Positions 45,384-53,130 of a stretch of DNA of 64,000 nt are shown here, in pieces. This stretch comes from CAYUQT01 sp964446835. GTDB lineage: Bacteria; Planctomycetota; Phycisphaerae; UBA1845; JAFGLZ01. The stretch covers positions 62,001 to 126,000 of the forward strand of contig CAYUQT010000011.1 in the NCBI GenBank assembly GCA_964446835.1, given 5' to 3'. The stretch's first letter is position 1, and every line of letters begins with the position of its first letter. Under the pieces are notes generated by a model. The model was not told where the DNA came from. It searched no databases and saw nothing but the letters and a program-made list of their open reading frames with translations. The translations under genes were made by a program, and so were the position numbers.

Positions 45384-45412
45384 TTGAATTGAGTCGAAGG
45401 GTATGGTACCAT
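45384..45412 (+). promoter_or_regulatory. Candidate promoter of the toxin-antitoxin operon
   Basis: TTGAAT, a 17-base spacer and TACCAT, both hexamers matching four of six consensus positions. The -10 lies inside a perfect palindrome, consistent with repression by the antitoxin. The antitoxin start is 35 bases further on. Confidence 0.45.
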
Positions 45413-45413
45413 A
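45402..45413. promoter_or_regulatory. Palindromic operator candidate TATGGTACCATA
   Basis: Perfect 12-base palindrome directly upstream of the antitoxin gene, overlapping its presumed -10 box. Ribbon-helix-helix antitoxins of this family are known to bind inverted repeats in their own promoters. Confidence 0.45.
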
Positions 45414-45447
45414 TTGCTATCATTAATATACCTATGGAGAAGCCATC

Positions 45448-45681
45448 ATGCCGGGACTATTGATCAAGGATTTTCCCACGGTCCTGCACGACAGGCTCAA
45501 GAGCCGAGCCAAGCGGAATCACCGCAGCCTGACGAAAGAAGCAACGGCGATTCTGGAGACCGCGCTTGTCTCTGAGGCTCATCGACCGACATTGGCGGAC
45601 ATTCGGCGATGGCGTGTCACGGGAACCAAACCGCTAACCGACGAGATCATCCGACATGCCAAAATGACAGGACGCCCATGA
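45448..45681 (+). CDS. FitA/VapB-like ribbon-helix-helix antitoxin
   Basis: 77 residues. The N-terminus LLIKDFPTVLHDRLKSRAKRNHRSLTKEA has the Arc/FitA beta-strand then helix-turn-helix pattern (an alternating strand, then LxxRAxxNxRSLxxEA). The C-terminal half is the region that normally blocks the toxin active site. AGCCATC before the start and no strong Shine-Dalgarno beyond GGAG at about 10 bases. It overlaps the PIN toxin by four bases (ATGA). Confidence 0.88.
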   Translation: MPGLLIKDFPTVLHDRLKSRAKRNHRSLTKEATAILETALVSEAHRPTLADIRRWRVTGTKPLTDEIIRHAKMTGRP

Positions 45682-46082
45682 TCGTCTCGGACACCAATCT
45701 CATCAGCTATCTGCTGATTCAAGGCATCCACACACCAAAGGCGGAAGCGGTGTATGCACGCGATTCCGTCTGGATGCTTCCGCCCCTCTGGCGAAGTGAA
45801 TTCCTCAATGTGCTGACAACATCGGTGAGCGCAGGCTTGCTCAACGAGCAGAAAGCCCTGGCCGCCTGGACCAGAGCGGTCAGAGTGGTCAGCGAGAGGG
45901 AAATAGAGCCTGACCCGACGGCCGTGCTTCGCATAGCAATCCGCAGCCGGATTTCAGCCTACGATGCCCAATTCGTCGCGCTGGCCCAGATGCTTGCCGC
46001 TCCCTTGGTCACTGCGGACCGGGACTTAGCGAAGCGGTGCCCCGACCATGTCATGATCATCGACCATTTCCTCGCTGGCTGA
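45678..46082 (+). CDS. PIN-domain toxin (VapC/FitB type)
   Basis: 134 residues from the ATG that shares ATGA with the antitoxin stop. The PIN acidic residues are visible: Asp 5 in VSDTNLISYLL, Glu in LWRSEFLNVL, Asp in AYDAQFVALA and Asp in LVTADRDLA. These toxins are magnesium-dependent RNases, usually acting on tRNA or rRNA. All acidic positions are intact, so it is likely active when freed from the antitoxin. Confidence 0.9.
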   Translation: MIVSDTNLISYLLIQGIHTPKAEAVYARDSVWMLPPLWRSEFLNVLTTSVSAGLLNEQKALAAWTRAVRVVSEREIEPDPTAVLRIAIRSRISAYDAQFVALAQMLAAPLVTADRDLAKRCPDHVMIIDHFLAG

Positions 46083-46116
46083 GTACGGTCGCAGAACGCT
46101 TCGACGAGGCTGGTGG

Positions 46117-46154
46117 GGTTGGGGGCAGGAGTACCTCCCCGCCACGCCCCAACC
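46117..46154 (+). terminator. GC-rich hairpin after the toxin gene
   Basis: GGTTGGGG pairs with CCCCAACC across 22 bases that themselves contain GGAG-TAC-CTCC. It lies 35 bases after the toxin stop and could end the transcript. No T run follows. Confidence 0.35.
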
Positions 46155-46183
46155 AGTCATGTGGCCGTCCGTGCCCCTTGACC

Positions 46184-46199
46184 GAATTCCATGGAATTC
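46184..46199. promoter_or_regulatory. 16-base perfect palindrome upstream of the ECF sigma gene
   Basis: GAATTCCATGGAATTC, centred about 100 bases before the sigma-factor start and immediately after a TTGACC. A second palindrome, CTGAGATCTCAG, lies at 46252-46263. The pair could be operator sites. Confidence 0.35.
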
Positions 46200-46289
46200 C
46201 CGTTACAGACGCCTCCGCCGCGCGTTCTTACAATAGCTGGACGTCACGCTTCTGAGATCTCAGGGATTTGCTGAAGAGGGCCCCGACGC

Positions 46290-46865
46290 ATGGAAACCGG
46301 TGTGACTGGCGACGCCATGGCGGCTCAGCCACAGGTAAGCGACGCATGCGGAGACCGGCCGGTCGATCTGCTCGCGTCTCAGTTTGAGTCGTTCTACAGG
46401 CTCGTGTACCGCTATCTGCTGCATCGCGTGTTCGACCGCGAACTGGCCGAGGAATTGACCGCCGAGACGTTCTACAAGGCGGCCCAATTCCACCGACCGG
46501 TGCAGGGTGGCACCCAAGGGTTGCGTGTCTGGCTGCTGCGTGTGGCCACGAATCTCGCCAACACTCACCACAGGAAGCGGCGCCTCCGCCAGTTTCTGTT
46601 TGAACGATTCAGCAGAACCAAGACGGTAATGACCGAACCGGACGCGGCTGCGAACTCCGCGGATCAGCAGCGACAGAAACACGTCCGGCACGTGATCGGA
46701 TCGCTCCGGTCGAAGGACCAGACCGTTGTTGTACTGCGATACTACATGGGGATGTCGTTCGCCGACATCGCCGGAGTTGTTAGCTGTCGTGAGGACGCCG
46801 TCCGTGTTCGCCTGAGCCGGGCGGTTCAGGAGTTGCGCCGCCGGCTGGGCGTTCAGAACGACTGA
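46290..46865 (+). CDS. ECF-type RNA polymerase sigma factor
   Basis: 191 residues. Region 2 spans about residues 30-100 (FESFYRLVYRYLLHRVFDRELAEELTAETF ... VWLLRVATNLANTHHRK), including the conserved DREL/AEEL and W-L-xxVATN segments. Region 4 spans about 130-185 (LRSKDQTVVVLRYYMGMSFADIAGVVSC, then DAVRVRLSRAVQELRRRL). There is no region 3, as in ECF factors. GAGGG lies upstream of the ATG; an ATG nine codons in is an alternative. The next gene starts 36 bases downstream and encodes a membrane protein in the usual anti-sigma position. Confidence 0.9.
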   Translation: METGVTGDAMAAQPQVSDACGDRPVDLLASQFESFYRLVYRYLLHRVFDRELAEELTAETFYKAAQFHRPVQGGTQGLRVWLLRVATNLANTHHRKRRLRQFLFERFSRTKTVMTEPDAAANSADQQRQKHVRHVIGSLRSKDQTVVVLRYYMGMSFADIAGVVSCREDAVRVRLSRAVQELRRRLGVQND

Positions 46866-46901
46866 TACGAATCCAAATCACAGTTGTGGAGTTGATGTGC
46901 G

Positions 46902-48290
46902 ATGAGTGACATTGACGCAAAGTTGAAAGCAGTGATCGAATCCGGGGGCATTGAGACGGAGCCCGACCCTGTTCGAATGGGCGCCGTACGAGAGCGGATG
47001 CTTCACATCTCGCGAATGCCCGCCGCCCGAATCACGCGCCCACGGACGATCGTTGCGACGATCGCGGTGGTCGTGACTCTCTGCATTGTCGGCGTGGCGG
47101 CGACGGAAGCCGGCCGGAAGATTCTCCGTTGGATCTACACGCCTGTCATGCAGACGGCCACGACAACCTTCGAGACTGGTCTAGACGCCAATGGGAATCG
47201 CGACGTGGTGGGTATCGTTACCACCGACGCCCGGACGTTCAGCGATCAAGAAATGGAGAGGATGAAGAGACGTTTGACCGAGACGCATCAGATCAAACAG
47301 GCGGGCGGCGGCCGCCTCACAGGCCTGATCGAGATACCGGGACCTACAGCTTACGTGATCGAATACAGACTCTCTGATGGTACCTGCCAATCCATGAGCA
47401 GCGGCAGGCCCAGTGGTCTTCAGGCAAAAAATATGCGGATCGACGAAATCGACCAGCTTCGCGATGCCGGTCAGGGCCAGCTCATCGCGAGCGAGGATTT
47501 CCCCATAGGGCTCGGTCGCTTCAACATCCGCTTCACACTTTCGGATGGAAAGACAGTGGACCTTGTGACCAACTACCCACCGGGAACCCGCCAGGAGCGA
47601 GAGACAATCTTCGCCGAGACACGCACACTCAAGCGGGAATGCCAGTTCAAAGTGGACAATGCGTCCCGGGATTCGCACGGCCGGGTCCACGGCCTCCTAC
47701 AGTACAAGCTGGCCGACGGTCGGGTTGTGGGAATCACTGAGGACCTGCCGGAGGGCGTTATCTCGCCCGACGGCAAGGGCGTGGTTGTGGGCGAAACGGA
47801 ACACACGGCTGCAATCCCCTCCGGAGGCTTCGCCGGTGCCTTGGAGGCAAGGAAGGCACGGGAGCGAATGCAGGAGTACTCCCGAGTGGCCGATGCCGGC
47901 GGCGGGCGTCTGGTCGCAATCTTCGACAACGTCGGGTCGATCGGGCAAGCCTCAATGACCCTGTACCGAATCCAGTACACGCTGAGTGACGGCACGAACG
48001 ATATCGCGCAAACGAACGTGCCCACTGAGAAGCAGCGGGCCAATTTCAAGCTAAGCTGCCTGCAACAAAGAATGCACAGTTATGGAGACCGTTTAATTCC
48101 AATGACTTATGGCACCATGATTACGAGCGAATCCGGCGATCCGACGCGGATAATGCTACCCAACGGCAAACGGCTGGTTGGGGACCGCTTACCCGCAATC
48201 CCCAGGCTCGCCCGTCTTCATGGAATGTTCGTAAGTCCAGCACCTGGAAGTGGCAACGCCACTGTGCAAAGATTCTTGCAGGCAGCTTAG
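46902..48290 (+). CDS. Membrane-anchored repeat protein in anti-sigma position
   Basis: 462 residues. A cytoplasmic N-terminus of about 48 residues is followed by one membrane helix (TIVATIAVVVTLCIVGVAA), and the remainder is predicted outside. The external part carries repeats with the core Y-x-L-S/A-D-G: EYRLSDGT, RFTLSDGK, QYKLADGR and QYTLSDGT, each followed by a region such as NYPPGTRQERE or EDLPEGVISPDGK. The N-terminus is too short and lacks HxxxCxxC, so it is not a classical zinc anti-sigma factor. The gene probably regulates or responds through the upstream ECF sigma factor. The last part (after about residue 385) stops resembling repeats, and homologous sequence resumes downstream in another frame, so the 3' end appears disrupted. 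Confidence 0.75.
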   Translation: MSDIDAKLKAVIESGGIETEPDPVRMGAVRERMLHISRMPAARITRPRTIVATIAVVVTLCIVGVAATEAGRKILRWIYTPVMQTATTTFETGLDANGNRDVVGIVTTDARTFSDQEMERMKRRLTETHQIKQAGGGRLTGLIEIPGPTAYVIEYRLSDGTCQSMSSGRPSGLQAKNMRIDEIDQLRDAGQGQLIASEDFPIGLGRFNIRFTLSDGKTVDLVTNYPPGTRQERETIFAETRTLKRECQFKVDNASRDSHGRVHGLLQYKLADGRVVGITEDLPEGVISPDGKGVVVGETEHTAAIPSGGFAGALEARKARERMQEYSRVADAGGGRLVAIFDNVGSIGQASMTLYRIQYTLSDGTNDIAQTNVPTEKQRANFKLSCLQQRMHSYGDRLIPMTYGTMITSESGDPTRIMLPNGKRLVGDRLPAIPRLARLHGMFVSPAPGSGNATVQRFLQAA

Positions 48291-48688
48291 ACGAGATCCT
48301 CGCGCTCCGCGACGCCGGGCAAGGCCAACTCGTCGGGCGCGGTAGAGACCCCGAACGACCCGGGCTATTCACTGTTCGCTACACTCTTTCTGACGGAACG
48401 ACAGTCGATATCAACATGACCTACCCGCCATGCACGCGCCAGCAACGCGAAGCCATTTCCGCTGAGACCCAAGGGCTGAGAGAATCAATGCACTTCTCTG
48501 TCCTTGAGCCTGTGCGTGCTGCAAATGGGGTTGTGCGGGGCATTGTGCGATACGACTTGTCGGACGGTCGTACCATTGAACTCCCCGAACGTATCCCCCG
48601 CGAGGTCATCTCCACCGACGGCAAGTACGTCGTCGTTCCGGGGAGTTCGGAGAAGATCGAGATCAAGGACTTCCCGGCGGGACCGTAA
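48272..48688 (+). pseudogene. Frame-shifted continuation of the repeat protein
   Basis: In the frame one base earlier than the preceding gene, translation from about 48272 reads ...LDEILALRDAGQGQLVGR..., then RYTLSDGTTVDINMTYPP and RYDLSDGRTIELPERIPREVISTDGK, ending at TAA 48686-48688. This matches, unit for unit, the upstream IDEIDQLRDAGQGQLIAS ... RFTLSDGKTVDLVTNYPP ... KLADGRVVGITEDLPEGVISPDGK. So a further copy of the repeat pair is present but out of frame with the intact part. A single-base loss somewhere between about 48010 and 48270 would explain it; a sequencing error or an independent gene with a lost start are alternatives. Confidence 0.65.
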
Positions 48689-48723
48689 CGGGATTGGATG
48701 TTGGGTTCAAGAAGGATGTCCGT

Positions 48724-49959
48724 CTACTGCGTATCCCAAGGCATTGCGTAGTCGTTATCCGTCAACGGAAGGAACTGCTCCGTGGGTGCTATGACCAGCC
48801 CAGGAGCCACCCGCAGTTTCGGATATGAATCCCGGAACGCTGCGATCCCCCGGGCATCGTTACGTGAGGGGTGGGAACTCAGCTTCGCCTCGATTGGGAA
48901 GAAGGTGCCGTCCCGCTCCAGCAGGAGGTCCACTTCACGCCCGCCTTGGCAGCGCCAGTGGTGGAAGTTCGGGGGCGTCGACAGTGTGCCAGCCAGCTTA
49001 CGGACTTCGGCAACGACGGCCGATTCAAACAGTGCACCGGCCAGGGGATGCCCGGCGAGGGCATGCGGTGTCGAAATCATCTGCAGACTGCACGCCAAGC
49101 CGGGATCGGCGAGGTACCCCTTGGACTTGCCACTGACCCGCTTGACGGTATTCCCATGATATGCCCCCACTTCGAACCACTGGAAGGTGGCACGCAGCAT
49201 CGCCAACCATCGATGGGCCGTCTGTGGCGTGACGCCCAGTTCGCGTCCCAGATGCGAGCGATTGGTCTCCTGGGCGGTCAGCGCCGCCGCGAGGCGAACG
49301 AATCGACCGAATAGCTGCCAATCGCCGACATCCGCGATCAATCGAACGTCGCGCTCAACATATGTCCGCAGGTAGGCTCGATAGAACTCGCCGATCCACT
49401 CCGCTTCAAGCGAGTCGGCCTCCGGCATGAACCCACGCCAAATCTGTTCGAGTACGGGGCGCGTCGGGACAAGCCGCTTTGGCCGCGAGTTCACAAACTC
49501 CTCGGGCGCGTCCAGATATCGTTTCAACCAGTGGTCGTCGCCGGCACCCTCGGCAATCTCAGCGAGACAGAAGCCTTCCAGATCGAGGAACATCGCCCTT
49601 CCAGCCAACGATTCACTGGCCGACTTGAGAACGGCCCATTGCTGCGAGCCTGTGAGAATGTACTGTCCCGGGGTCCGACGGCGATCCACCCGTCGTTTGA
49701 TGGCCGCGACCAACTCCGGGGCATACTGAATCTCATCCAGGATGAGCGGCGGAAGATGGTTGTCCAGGAACAGGTCTGGGTCTTGCCGGGCGTTGCCCAC
49801 GTCAACGACCGGATCGAAGACGACCGCATCCCATTCTGGAAACACATGCCGCAAGAGGGTGCTCTTGCCGACCTGTCGCGCCCCACAGACAATCACGACG
49901 GGAAACCGTTTGACCAAACGGCTCAGCTTGCCTGTCAGAATACGAGGTTTGTAGTCCAT
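48724..49959 (-). CDS. AAA_14/DUF4143 ATPase
   Basis: 411 residues. Walker A starts at Gly 26 (GARQVGKSTLL), Walker B is LPPLILDEIQYAPEL and the sensor-like YILTGSQQ follows, together forming the AAA_14 core. The C-terminal DUF4143 part has LYRAYLRTYVERDVRLI, KGYLADPGLACSLQ and GREVDLLLERDG, a nuclease-like D...EVDL pattern of unknown activity. These proteins are widespread, often in accessory regions, and poorly characterised. No Shine-Dalgarno precedes the ATG. It converges with the disrupted repeat-protein gene. Confidence 0.9.
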   Translation of the reverse strand: MDYKPRILTGKLSRLVKRFPVVIVCGARQVGKSTLLRHVFPEWDAVVFDPVVDVGNARQDPDLFLDNHLPPLILDEIQYAPELVAAIKRRVDRRRTPGQYILTGSQQWAVLKSASESLAGRAMFLDLEGFCLAEIAEGAGDDHWLKRYLDAPEEFVNSRPKRLVPTRPVLEQIWRGFMPEADSLEAEWIGEFYRAYLRTYVERDVRLIADVGDWQLFGRFVRLAAALTAQETNRSHLGRELGVTPQTAHRWLAMLRATFQWFEVGAYHGNTVKRVSGKSKGYLADPGLACSLQMISTPHALAGHPLAGALFESAVVAEVRKLAGTLSTPPNFHHWRCQGGREVDLLLERDGTFFPIEAKLSSHPSRNDARGIAAFRDSYPKLRVAPGLVIAPTEQFLPLTDNDYAMPWDTQ

Positions 49960-49965
49960 CTGTGC

Positions 49966-49984
49966 AATATAATGATGACATCAT
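49966..49984 (-). promoter_or_regulatory. Possible leaderless promoter with inverted repeat for the DUF4143 gene
   Basis: On the minus strand TATATT (49966-49971) ends six bases before the ATG at 49959, with a weak TGGATT 17 bases upstream. An inverted repeat ATGATG-A-CATCAT (49972-49984) fills much of the spacer. Because there is no ribosome site, transcription may start at or next to the ATG. Confidence 0.35.
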
Positions 49985-50076
49985 CAGAAATCCAGGGAAA
50001 ACCAGGATCGGGCTCCGCCGGCATTCTGCTGCGGCGGCCACCTGACGGAGGGCTGCCGCCCCCGGACATGGCCAGG

Positions 50077-50481
50077 TCATTCGCTGAGCGGTGTTGGGGG
50101 CGAAGACGGACGGGGCCCTGCCGATGATCCTGGTGCCGATTCTTCAGGGCGATGGAGAGGCTTCTGGCCACGCGACTCAAGGGCATCCAACAGGGTACGG
50201 AGAGAATCCAGGTACTTGGCCAGGGCGTTTCGCCCCGCTGCGGTAAGCTCGTAGGTCGTCTTGGGGCGGCGGCCGACGAAGGCCTTCATGCCTGTGATGT
50301 AGCCGGTCTCCTCCAACTTCTGGAGATGCAGGCCAAGGGCGCCGTCGGCCACGTCCAGCCGCTTCTTCAGCGTGGTGAAATCCAGCGCCCCGTCCATCTG
50401 GAGTGCCGTCAGCACGCCCAGACGGACGGGGCCATGAACCGCCGTGTCCAATCCGTTGAAGTCAATCGGCGGCCTGTCCAT
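50077..50481 (-). CDS. Winged-helix transcriptional regulator
   Basis: 134 residues from the ATG at 50481. The segment DTAVHGPVRLGVLTALQMDGALDFTTLKKRL, then DGALGLHLQKLEETGYI and KTTYELTAAGRNAL, is the winged helix-turn-helix of the transcriptional regulators usually paired with small membrane proteins (MarR/ArsR-like, HTH_27/34 type). The final 30 residues are a disordered Ser/Pro-rich tail. It overlaps the upstream membrane-protein gene by 20 bases, so the two are coupled; effector unknown. Confidence 0.85.
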   Translation of the reverse strand: MDRPPIDFNGLDTAVHGPVRLGVLTALQMDGALDFTTLKKRLDVADGALGLHLQKLEETGYITGMKAFVGRRPKTTYELTAAGRNALAKYLDSLRTLLDALESRGQKPLHRPEESAPGSSAGPRPSSPPTPLSE

Positions 50482-51085
50482 ATGCAACCCTGTATCTTCG
50501 GAGCTGTCGAATCTGCATGAATGCCGAGGACGGTCCCGCAAGGGCGATCGCCACTGCAATCGGAACATGCATCGGAACCTTGAGGAATGGCGTGACAAGC
50601 CCCGCTGCGATCAGAAAGACGGCCCAAGGAATGAGGTATGAGCGCCTTCTCTCTTGGACGACCCAGATTCCTGCGGCAACGCCCAGGAAGAGTTCCACGA
50701 CGGCGGTCGTCGTGGGCACCGGCAAACCCAATCGTTTCGACCAGAGTCGGAAGACCACGATGAACACCACTATCGCCATGTAGACGAGATACTCTCGCTT
50801 CGTGGTGGCCGCGTTCTCCGCACGATGCTTGTACCTCCTCTCCAAGCATACGGCGTAGGCGATGGCGAGCACGACCAGAGGCAGGAATCCCCACGTGAGG
50901 TCGAGCCCGTGTGGAAGAAGTGGCCAGATGGCTGCGAAGATTCCGGCCGGTCCGTGGCCGAGCCCCAACAGAATCTCCTCTCGCCGGAACGGAGGCTCCA
51001 ATCCGACTGCTCGCTTGACTACTTCGAGGTCTTCACGCACTCGAGCGATGTCTGAGTCTACCACGGGTTGATCCCTCACAGACAA
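50462..51085 (-). CDS. Small integral membrane protein paired with the regulator
   Basis: 207 residues. A soluble N-terminal helix (DSDIARVREDLEVVKRAVG) is followed by about five or six hydrophobic segments (FAAIWPLL, LPLVVLAIAYAVCL, YLVYMAIVVFIVVFRLW, VVELFLGVAAGIWVV, LIPWAVFLIAAGLV, VPIAVAIALAGPSSAF). I recognise no family or catalytic motif. Membrane proteins of this shape are often encoded next to this regulator type. No clear ribosome site was judged; the start could be a few codons later. Confidence 0.75.
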   Translation of the reverse strand: MSVRDQPVVDSDIARVREDLEVVKRAVGLEPPFRREEILLGLGHGPAGIFAAIWPLLPHGLDLTWGFLPLVVLAIAYAVCLERRYKHRAENAATTKREYLVYMAIVVFIVVFRLWSKRLGLPVPTTTAVVELFLGVAAGIWVVQERRRSYLIPWAVFLIAAGLVTPFLKVPMHVPIAVAIALAGPSSAFMQIRQLRRYRVAYGQAAD

Positions 51086-51117
51086 CAGGATAGGGCCGTA
51101 TACTCATGTTCATGGAT

Positions 51118-51136
51118 TACTCTTATTCTAAGAGTA
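51118..51136. promoter_or_regulatory. Inverted repeat, possible operator of the regulator operon
   Basis: TACTCTTA, the loop TTC and TAAGAGTA form a perfect 8-base inverted repeat 33 bases upstream of the membrane-protein gene, in the divergent intergenic region. Its place upstream of an operon that encodes a winged-helix regulator fits an autoregulatory operator. Confidence 0.4.
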
Positions 51137-51488
51137 TCGTCCTGCGATTTCAATAGGGGCGAGCGGAGTGACGAGGTGACCGGGAAAGGAAGCGCATGGC
51201 CCCCCTGCCGTTCGGTGCTGCCGGCGGTTAACGAATTGCCACGATGTGGGCAGTCTGAATTTAAGACACGTATCATTGTTGTAGCCAATGAGTTGTGTTG
51301 TCATCAGTGGTCTTCTTGGGGCGGCCGTTCAGCCGGAGCAGAACCATGCGCGACACGTCGCATATCCCCCTGCCCCACCCTCGCCAGGTCCGAAAACATG
51401 TGAAGGCACGGGGTCATGGTGACGATATTTCCGATTGAGGGACCGGTAACTCGAAACAGGAGGTGGCCGGCTCCTGAGGAGAATAAGG
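51137..51488. other. Upstream region of the radical SAM gene
   Basis: 352 bases without a recognisable gene. The right end contains the hairpin CAGGAG/CTCCTG at 51457-51476, which abuts the ribosome site GAGGAG at 51476-51481 (7 bases before the ATG). No promoter hexamers stand out. Confidence 0.4.
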
Positions 51489-53006
51489 ATGCCGCCCGTT
51501 CGGACGGTTCTGGTCAATCCGCCATGGTGGTGCCTGCAGAACATGCAGTCGCCCTTCGTGCCGATCGGGCTGGCCTATGTGGCGGGGGCATTGACCGAAG
51601 CCGGCCACTGCGTGCGAATCATTAACGGAGAAGAGGTCGTCGCTCCGCACACGCTCGATCCCGATCAGAAAGTGCCACCGGCCTTCTTCCATGCCACCGA
51701 CCGATACGAGAGGCTGAACGAACCGACCCAACCCTTCTGGACAGCGCTTCGCGATGCCATCCTGGCCGAGTCGCCGGATGTCGTCGGACTGACGATGTGG
51801 TCCGGGGCCTATTCGTCGGCCCTGAACGTCTGCCGGTCGCTCAAGGCAGCCAGGCCGGACATCCTGACCGTTGTCGGCGGTGTTCATGCCACGATCGACC
51901 CGAAGTCGGTCCTCGACCATCCGGAGGTCGACTTTGTGGTCTGCGGAGAGGGAGAGGGAACGGCCGTGGCGTTGTGGGACATCATTCGATCCGGGGGCCG
52001 CGATGTACGACATCGGGCCGCAGGAATCCCCGGCGTGTGGACGGTGCTCGACGGCGCCATTCATGAGGGTGGTCGAGCCGAACTGGTCAAGGACGTCGAT
52101 ACGATCCCCGCACCGAACTACGAGGTGGCTTCGGGCGACCTGAGCCGGGCCGTTCGAGGGATCATCACGGCGAGGGGATGCCCGTTCCGTTGCGGGTTCT
52201 GCGCCTCATCGGCCCTCTGGACGAGCAAAGTGCGGTTTCGATCGATCGAGGCGTGCATGGACGAGCTGGCATCGCATCGGCAGCGGTTCGGCCTGCGTCA
52301 CTTCCGAATCAACGACGATTCCTTCTGCCTTAAGAAACGTCGCGTCCTGGAGTTCTGCGACCAACTGACCGAGCGTTTTGGGCGAGGGGCCTGGACGTTC
52401 TGGGTCGATGCGAACGCCGCCACGCTCGACGAAGAGATCATCGATCGGCTGGAAACCTCGGGATGCACGACGATCGCCATTGGCGTTGAATCGGTGGCCC
52501 CGCGAATTGTCGACCAGTTCATCCGGAAGCCGATCGATCTCGACCATGTTCGGCGCCTCATCGACAGGATGAGCCGAGGGCCGATCGCCTCGGGCGCCTA
52601 CTTCATGACCGGCTTTCCATCGGAAACCGAGGAAGAGCTTTCGCAGACCATCGAATTCATGCGAGAGGTGTCGCCGACGTACAGCATGTGGGGCGTGGTG
52701 ACACCGTATCCGGGTACGGAACTCCACCGGTATGCGATCGAGCACGGCATTCTGCCCGATGCGAATCCGATGCATCTGACGCACCACTCGATACGAACCA
52801 GCATGGCCAGCATCGCACCGGATCGATACCAGGAGCTGCTGCACCGCATTCTCGATATCAAGAGTTCGATCGAGCAACAGCATCGGCAGCAAGCCGATAG
52901 GAGGCACCTGCTACGCAGGATCGCCCGAAAGCTGAGCGAGCCGGCGAGATTCCTCATGCGAACGGTCGTCGATCGAAGGCCTTTTAACCCTGTTCCTCAA
53001 GCCTGA
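51489..53006 (+). CDS. Cobalamin-binding-domain radical SAM enzyme
   Basis: 505 residues. The N-terminal 180 residues form a B12-binding-like Rossmann domain (VLVNPPWWCL, PIGLAYVAGALTEAGH, VGLTMWSGAYSSALNVC, VVGGVHATIDPKSVLDHPEVDFVVCGEGE). The radical SAM core has Cys 231, 235 and 238 in RGCPFRCGFC, binding the 4Fe-4S cluster, and TIAIGVESVAPRIVDQF and TGFPSETEEEL in the barrel. Many such proteins catalyse methylations or ring rearrangements on lipids, peptides or antibiotics; the substrate cannot be inferred. It stands alone with a GAGGAG ribosome site 7 bases before the ATG. Confidence 0.9.
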   Translation: MPPVRTVLVNPPWWCLQNMQSPFVPIGLAYVAGALTEAGHCVRIINGEEVVAPHTLDPDQKVPPAFFHATDRYERLNEPTQPFWTALRDAILAESPDVVGLTMWSGAYSSALNVCRSLKAARPDILTVVGGVHATIDPKSVLDHPEVDFVVCGEGEGTAVALWDIIRSGGRDVRHRAAGIPGVWTVLDGAIHEGGRAELVKDVDTIPAPNYEVASGDLSRAVRGIITARGCPFRCGFCASSALWTSKVRFRSIEACMDELASHRQRFGLRHFRINDDSFCLKKRRVLEFCDQLTERFGRGAWTFWVDANAATLDEEIIDRLETSGCTTIAIGVESVAPRIVDQFIRKPIDLDHVRRLIDRMSRGPIASGAYFMTGFPSETEEELSQTIEFMREVSPTYSMWGVVTPYPGTELHRYAIEHGILPDANPMHLTHHSIRTSMASIAPDRYQELLHRILDIKSSIEQQHRQQADRRHLLRRIARKLSEPARFLMRTVVDRRPFNPVPQA

Positions 53007-53130
53007 TCTGCGAGAGATATTACACAGTCATATCCTCTGATTTGTTTCTCTTCGGAGCGGTTCGAGGCTGAGGGTGCTGTTGTCGCGTGGCGATGCGGGT
53101 AATATGTGCCCCTCGAAGGAGGAGCACGCT

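Noticed and set aside
46505..46530. A TGGCAC...TTGC sigma-54-like match
   Set aside because: The spacing is 7 instead of 5 bases and it lies inside the ECF sigma gene.
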